A stretch of DNA of 9,626 nucleotides, from positions 1 to 9,626 of the forward strand of contig CAMWQF010000089.1 in NCBI GenBank assembly GCA_947176285.1, given 5' to 3'. Both the position numbers and the translations under genes were made by a program. This document shows, piece after piece, positions 7,901 to 9,626 of the stretch; within the stretch, counting starts at the first letter, position 1, and each line of letters starts with the position of its first letter. Below the pieces are notes generated by a model. That model saw only the letters and a program-made list of their open reading frames with translations. It searched no databases and had not been told where the DNA came from. This stretch comes from an uncultured Porphyromonadaceae bacterium. GTDB lineage: Bacteria > Bacteroidota > Bacteroidia > Bacteroidales > Muribaculaceae.

Positions 7901-9516
7901 GCACTACCGTTTTTAAACATAATCTTAAGACTAAAGATATTCTTATTACTGCTACACGAAATGGGAAGAGATACGATCTCAAGACAAAAACCATTGATGA
8001 TAACAGCATAGAAATCTTGAATAAGGATTCTATCGCTATTAAACTTATAGCAAAAGAAAAACTTAAAGAAGATAAAAAGAAGTTTGGAACGGAGTTGCTT
8101 GCTCATGGTGTGCGACTTTTGATGGCTCCAAGAAGTCTGTCGATGAGATGGCGACAAAACCATTCTCTCAATTTGCCATTGTTTATGCCGAATGTCGGTG
8201 ATGTATTCGGACAGTCTAACGGTTATGGACCAATGAGTCCGGGTCTTGACTTTGCCTTTGGATTCTATGATGAGGACTATGTCAACAAGGCTCTTGACAG
8301 AGGTTGGCTGCTCACAGATGGACAGAACACATCCCCAGCGATATGGAATAAGGGTCAGGAATTCAACTTCGAACTTACTCTTGAGCCGGTGAGAGGACTT
8401 AAAATTACTTTGACCGAGAATCTCACAGACAATCGCACCAACCAAGTGCAGTTTATGTATAGCGGAATGCCGACATCCCGCACCGGCAGTTATACTCGTA
8501 CCCATGTGGCTTTGAAAACAGCACTCAAAAACTATAAAGCAGAAGACGGCTACAATTCTGTTGCTTTCAACACTTTCCTTAGCAATATCCCTGTAATTGC
8601 TGAAAGATATGAAGCCATGTATAAGGAAATGAGATATCCGGAAGTGGGCTTCTTAGAAGATAGTCCGCTCGGAGGGACTGTATACAATCCTGAGGTGGGG
8701 AGCGTAAGTCGAACTTCAAGTGATGTGCTTATACCCGCATTCTTAGCGGCTTATAGCGGAACAGATGTCAGAAAGGCAACTCTCAATCTGTTCCCCGGGC
8801 TTGCTTCAATGCTTCCTAACTGGAAAGTGACCTACGATGGTTTTATAAATCTTGGAAACATGAAGAAATGGTTTAAGTCGTTTAGTATCCAGCATGCTTA
8901 TAACTGCACTTACTCCACAGGAAGTTACACATCATATTTGAATTGGATAGGGGTGAATGGAGATTATGGTTTCACTCTCGATGAATCTACCGGAAATCCG
9001 ATCCCATCATCTCCCTTCAATGTCTCTTCGGTAGCTATCACTGAGAAATTTAATCCTCTGATAGGTTTTAATGCCACTCTTAATAATGACCTTAAGGTGA
9101 ACATGCAATTTACTGATAGCCGAACACTCAACCTTAATTCTCAAGCAGGACAGGTAGTTGAGACGTCTTCACGCCAGATCACGATTGGAGCCGGATATAA
9201 GATTGCCAATTTTAACAAGATAATTAAGATCGGAAGTCGACAGGGTGGAGTCAGCAACGACCTTTCGCTTGATTTAGACCTTAACTTTGCAAGCAATTCC
9301 AATCTGATCAGAAGGATAGAGACTGCTTATACCCAGGCTACTCAGGGCACGAAATCTTTCTCACTCAATTTCATGGCAAGTTATGTATTGAGTAAGAGAA
9401 TTACCCTTGCTGCTTATTTTGATCATCAGGTCAATACACCCCTTGTCTCTTCTACGGCTTTCCCTACCTCCAATAGTAATTTTGGAGTTTCAATCAACAT
9501 GTCTTTAGCCCGATAA
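1987..9516 (+). CDS. sprA: T9SS outer membrane translocon SprA/Sov
   Basis: SprA (Sov in Porphyromonas) is the outer-membrane channel of the type IX secretion system. The known Flavobacterium protein is a very large 36-strand beta-barrel that passes folded substrates to the cell surface with PorV and a Plug protein. The product here is 2,509 residues, close to Sov and SprA (about 2,400-2,500). A hydrophobic signal segment lies at about 24-45, then six prolines at 54-59. Family blocks I recognise include GPGGVRLTTQGSI (184-196), NYNTDATFNF (245-254), YDANRHFFLSQYF (340-352), YVDDFE (851-856), PKERGPYN (967-974), RWGGIMR (992-998), FWLLDPF (1015-1021) and a final strand ending SINMSLAR. EF-hand-like loops lie at 979-990, 1095-1106 and 1198-1209, and a lysine-rich insert at about 1934-2036. 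I see only two cysteines after the signal segment (360, 2307). The reading frame is intact. The frame has no early ATG: starts are GTG 1987, TTG 2020 or TTG 2035, and TTG 2035 gives the most compact signal peptide. Confidence 0.96.
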   Translation: MRVEERRSKIDLNGSNLSKRNKKIIQIVCLAALVFVLTLSFVSFSQYTKSTLEPPPPPPVPDTAITGGDSVKTIFPVKPTVQMDAQDFKGTEHPADLKDPKNITTQAVYDPETGMYLLHTKLGERDIITPFMMKPEEYHDMLNRQEMYDYFRSQNSANFEQKGKEAFNILDMNFALGPLEKVFGPGGVRLTTQGSIQISAGVKSNKTDNPALSLKSRRKTYFDFNQKIQATINASVGDKMKFNMNYNTDATFNFDSQKLKLQYEGKEDEIVKNIEAGNVSMTTGSSLIRGGTALFGAKAKLQFGKLTLTGLLSQQNSESKSISTKGGVQSTEFAISAADYDANRHFFLSQYFYTHYDEFCAKLPYVASGINITRIEVWITNKTQKFDESRNFVAFMDLGENTRLATDYWTPDYAVPVPSNSSNNLLQIIKNDYPGARNINQVTEVLKPLNAYGIEGGKDFEKVESARLLNSNEYSLNSALGYISLKQALNTDEVLAVAFEYTYNGKVYQVGEFSGDVSSTESALFLKMLRGTTVSPQLPMWQLMMKNIYSLGAYQIQKNNFKFNVKFLSDSTGIEIPYLPVGSISNKPLLQVMGLDRIDSNGESVSDGIFDFIEGYTIQTSNGKVIFPVAEPFGTNLRRQIGNDALADKYVYQELYDSTLVVAKQFADKNKFTMYGQYTSGRGSQINLGAMNVPRGSVVVTAGGAVLTENSDYTVDYSMGIVTITNQSIIDSGTNVSVSLENQSMFSMQRKTLMGLDAQYRFNKDLTIGGTLLHFGEKSLTEKVGIGEEIINNTMFGANISYNKQFMWLTNLINKVPTINATAPSTFNLTAEYAQLVPSKQKTGTNQGSSYVDDFETSQTGVDLRNPYSWFLASTPQDNSSDALFPEASLSNNPAYGKNRALLAWNYIDRIFTQKNSSMLPGYLKNDLKQLSNPYVREIQVREIYPGRDTNYGDANYIQTLNLSFYPKERGPYNVDADNIDADGNLLNPEKRWGGIMRKIENSNFETSNVEYIQFWLLDPFLDEDAPSNPGGDLYFNFGEISEDILKDGMKSYENGLPVDGNSDFIEETVWGKVSKQNSLTYAFENAPDARLLQDVGLDGIPTEEEFSYPTYSEFVEKLRNKLPPETIAKMQEDPMSVFNDPAGDNYHFFRSDYYDANHTSILDRYKHYNGVEGNSLSPDQSSNPQYQSSRAVPDVEDINQDNTLNEYERYFQYKVSIRPEDLVVGKNFVTDKQVTSVPVRDGKQEAVWYQFKIPLTSPEKVVGGISDFSTIRFARIFMTGFSETTHLRFGSLELVRGEWRDYKFNLNSRNDSPAEGDLDMSVVNIEENSKRTPVNYILPPGVTRIQDSSSASATQLNEQSLQLKLTGIQPGDARGIYKNTQLDLRIYKRLQMWVHAEAEVDDRTNLKDGDLAIFIRVGSDVKNNYYEYEIPLDITAPGTYNYYSSADRWLVWPKNNFLDLPFDLFTSTKVERNRAMSAGEEGVGYIRLFSIRDPNNQRNTVSVLGNPSLSDVRTMLIGVRNKSNTVKDGTIWVNELKVTDFNQDGGWAAKVNANLAISDVATVNFAMHKETAGFGSVDQGLSSRRLDNYDQYNLSIQGNLGKLVPEKVKLAAPIYYAKSSEVSTPKYNPLDQDILLKDALSAAATKAEKDSIKGFAVTKKITESFSLSNMRFNVTSKNAMPWDPSNFTVAFNFNKQKNMDPTTEYENTSDYRGSFQYSYSPYFKPYKPFSKLKGKSKFQKFLKDWQVNWLFNNLTFFTSMSRHYYEQQTRSEIDVDMQLPVQVSKNFLWDRQLSLNWNLLQSLTFSFQSNTTARIEETIGAVNKKLFPDKYRDWKDTVINSIKGLGTPWNYNQTFTGSYKAPFNKIPFLDYLTANVNYSSTYQWDRGTKIQDVDMGNSIRNQTTWNADARLNFETLYNHSKFLKDINQRFSAKSNSNKRKTGALNKNGSLSKKTDSKAKKVEKTIRLSADSTTVFKHNLKTKDILITATRNGKRYDLKTKTIDDNSIEILNKDSIAIKLIAKEKLKEDKKKFGTELLAHGVRLLMAPRSLSMRWRQNHSLNLPLFMPNVGDVFGQSNGYGPMSPGLDFAFGFYDEDYVNKALDRGWLLTDGQNTSPAIWNKGQEFNFELTLEPVRGLKITLTENLTDNRTNQVQFMYSGMPTSRTGSYTRTHVALKTALKNYKAEDGYNSVAFNTFLSNIPVIAERYEAMYKEMRYPEVGFLEDSPLGGTVYNPEVGSVSRTSSDVLIPAFLAAYSGTDVRKATLNLFPGLASMLPNWKVTYDGFINLGNMKKWFKSFSIQHAYNCTYSTGSYTSYLNWIGVNGDYGFTLDESTGNPIPSSPFNVSSVAITEKFNPLIGFNATLNNDLKVNMQFTDSRTLNLNSQAGQVVETSSRQITIGAGYKIANFNKIIKIGSRQGGVSNDLSLDLDLNFASNSNLIRRIETAYTQATQGTKSFSLNFMASYVLSKRITLAAYFDHQVNTPLVSSTAFPTSNSNFGVSINMSLAR
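2056..2121 (+). other. Signal peptide core of SprA
   Basis: Residues 24-45 counted from the GTG start form an unbroken hydrophobic stretch (IIQIVCLAALVF and onward), preceded by the basic KRNKK at 19-23 and followed by SQYTKS and a proline run. This is a Sec signal peptide layout, as needed for an outer-membrane protein. Cleavage is probably near residues 43-46, but I cannot place it exactly. C29 sits in the middle of the hydrophobic core and is not a lipobox cysteine. Confidence 0.8.
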
Positions 9517-9534
9517 TGATTTTTCAAAATTATT

Positions 9535-9561
9535 AAAAATATGTTATAAAACATATTTTTT
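9535..9561 (+). terminator. AT-rich hairpin, candidate terminator after sprA
   Basis: AAAAATATGTT (9535-9545) and AACATATTTTT (9550-9560) are perfect reverse complements around a 4-base loop (ATAA). The T run continues to 9561. The stem has 11 pairs but only one G-C pair, so it is weak, and most of the U tract lies inside the stem rather than after it. It sits 18 bases after the sprA stop TAA, which is immediately followed by an in-frame TGA (9517-9519). The position suits the end of the ruvA-sprA transcript. The symmetric A and T tracts mean it could act in both directions. Confidence 0.55.
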
Positions 9562-9577
9562 AAAACAATTCACATTT

Positions 9578-9610
9578 TTTGACGTTATATACAATGAAGT
9601 GATAATTTTG
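9578..9610 (+). promoter_or_regulatory. Candidate promoter for the next gene to the right
   Basis: TTTG at 9578-9581 and TAATTTTG at 9603-9610 match both halves of the Bacteroidota -33/-7 consensus, with 21 bases between them. The -7 octamer is identical to the one used on both strands between recR and ruvA. Transcription would start at about 9614-9617 and run rightward out of the window, so the target gene is not visible. The site lies just after the hairpin following sprA, which fits a new transcription unit. Confidence 0.5.
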
Positions 9611-9626
9611 GAATAGAGATTCCATA

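Noticed and set aside
7891..8505. A 204-codon open frame on the minus strand inside sprA
   Set aside because: It lies wholly opposite well-conserved SprA coding sequence, shows no family motif and has irregular composition. I read it as a chance antisense frame, as are the other frames inside sprA.

Overview
The window looks like chromosomal core DNA of a Bacteroidota member, most likely order Bacteroidales. A Muribaculaceae-like gut lineage is a guess I cannot test here. The main evidence is a complete 2,509-codon gene for SprA/Sov, the giant outer-membrane translocon of the type IX secretion system (T9SS), which is known only from this phylum. Promoter-like sites matching the Bacteroidota primary-sigma consensus (TTG/TTTG, about 20 bases, TAnnTTTG) support the same placement.

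Layout. Bases 1-212 hold no gene I can support. On the minus strand, recR (736-1344) reads leftward into a GNAT N-acetyltransferase gene (213-719) after a 16-base gap. On the plus strand, ruvA (1399-1980) reads rightward and is followed 6 bases later by sprA (1987-9516), which fills 78% of the window. recR and ruvA diverge from a 54-base spacer. That spacer contains a perfect 12-bp inverted repeat whose two arms build two overlapping, oppositely oriented promoter candidates. After sprA come tandem stops, an AT-rich 11-bp hairpin that could be a terminator, and a promoter candidate pointing out of the window.

How the genes relate. RecR (RecFOR loading of RecA at gaps) and RuvA (Holliday-junction recognition for RuvB) both serve recombinational repair and share the control region. 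SprA is functionally unrelated to ruvA but is probably co-transcribed with it; I recall the same order in other Bacteroidota. T9SS partners such as PorV, the Plug protein, PorK/L/M/N and C-terminal-domain substrates are not in this window.

I found no mobile element, CRISPR array, tRNA or rRNA, and no wholly new system. The points most worth a second look are the palindromic shared promoter with an apparently leaderless recR, the non-ATG start of sprA in the same frame as ruvA, three EF-hand-like loops within about 230 residues of SprA, a lysine-rich insert late in SprA, and a six-proline run just after its signal peptide.
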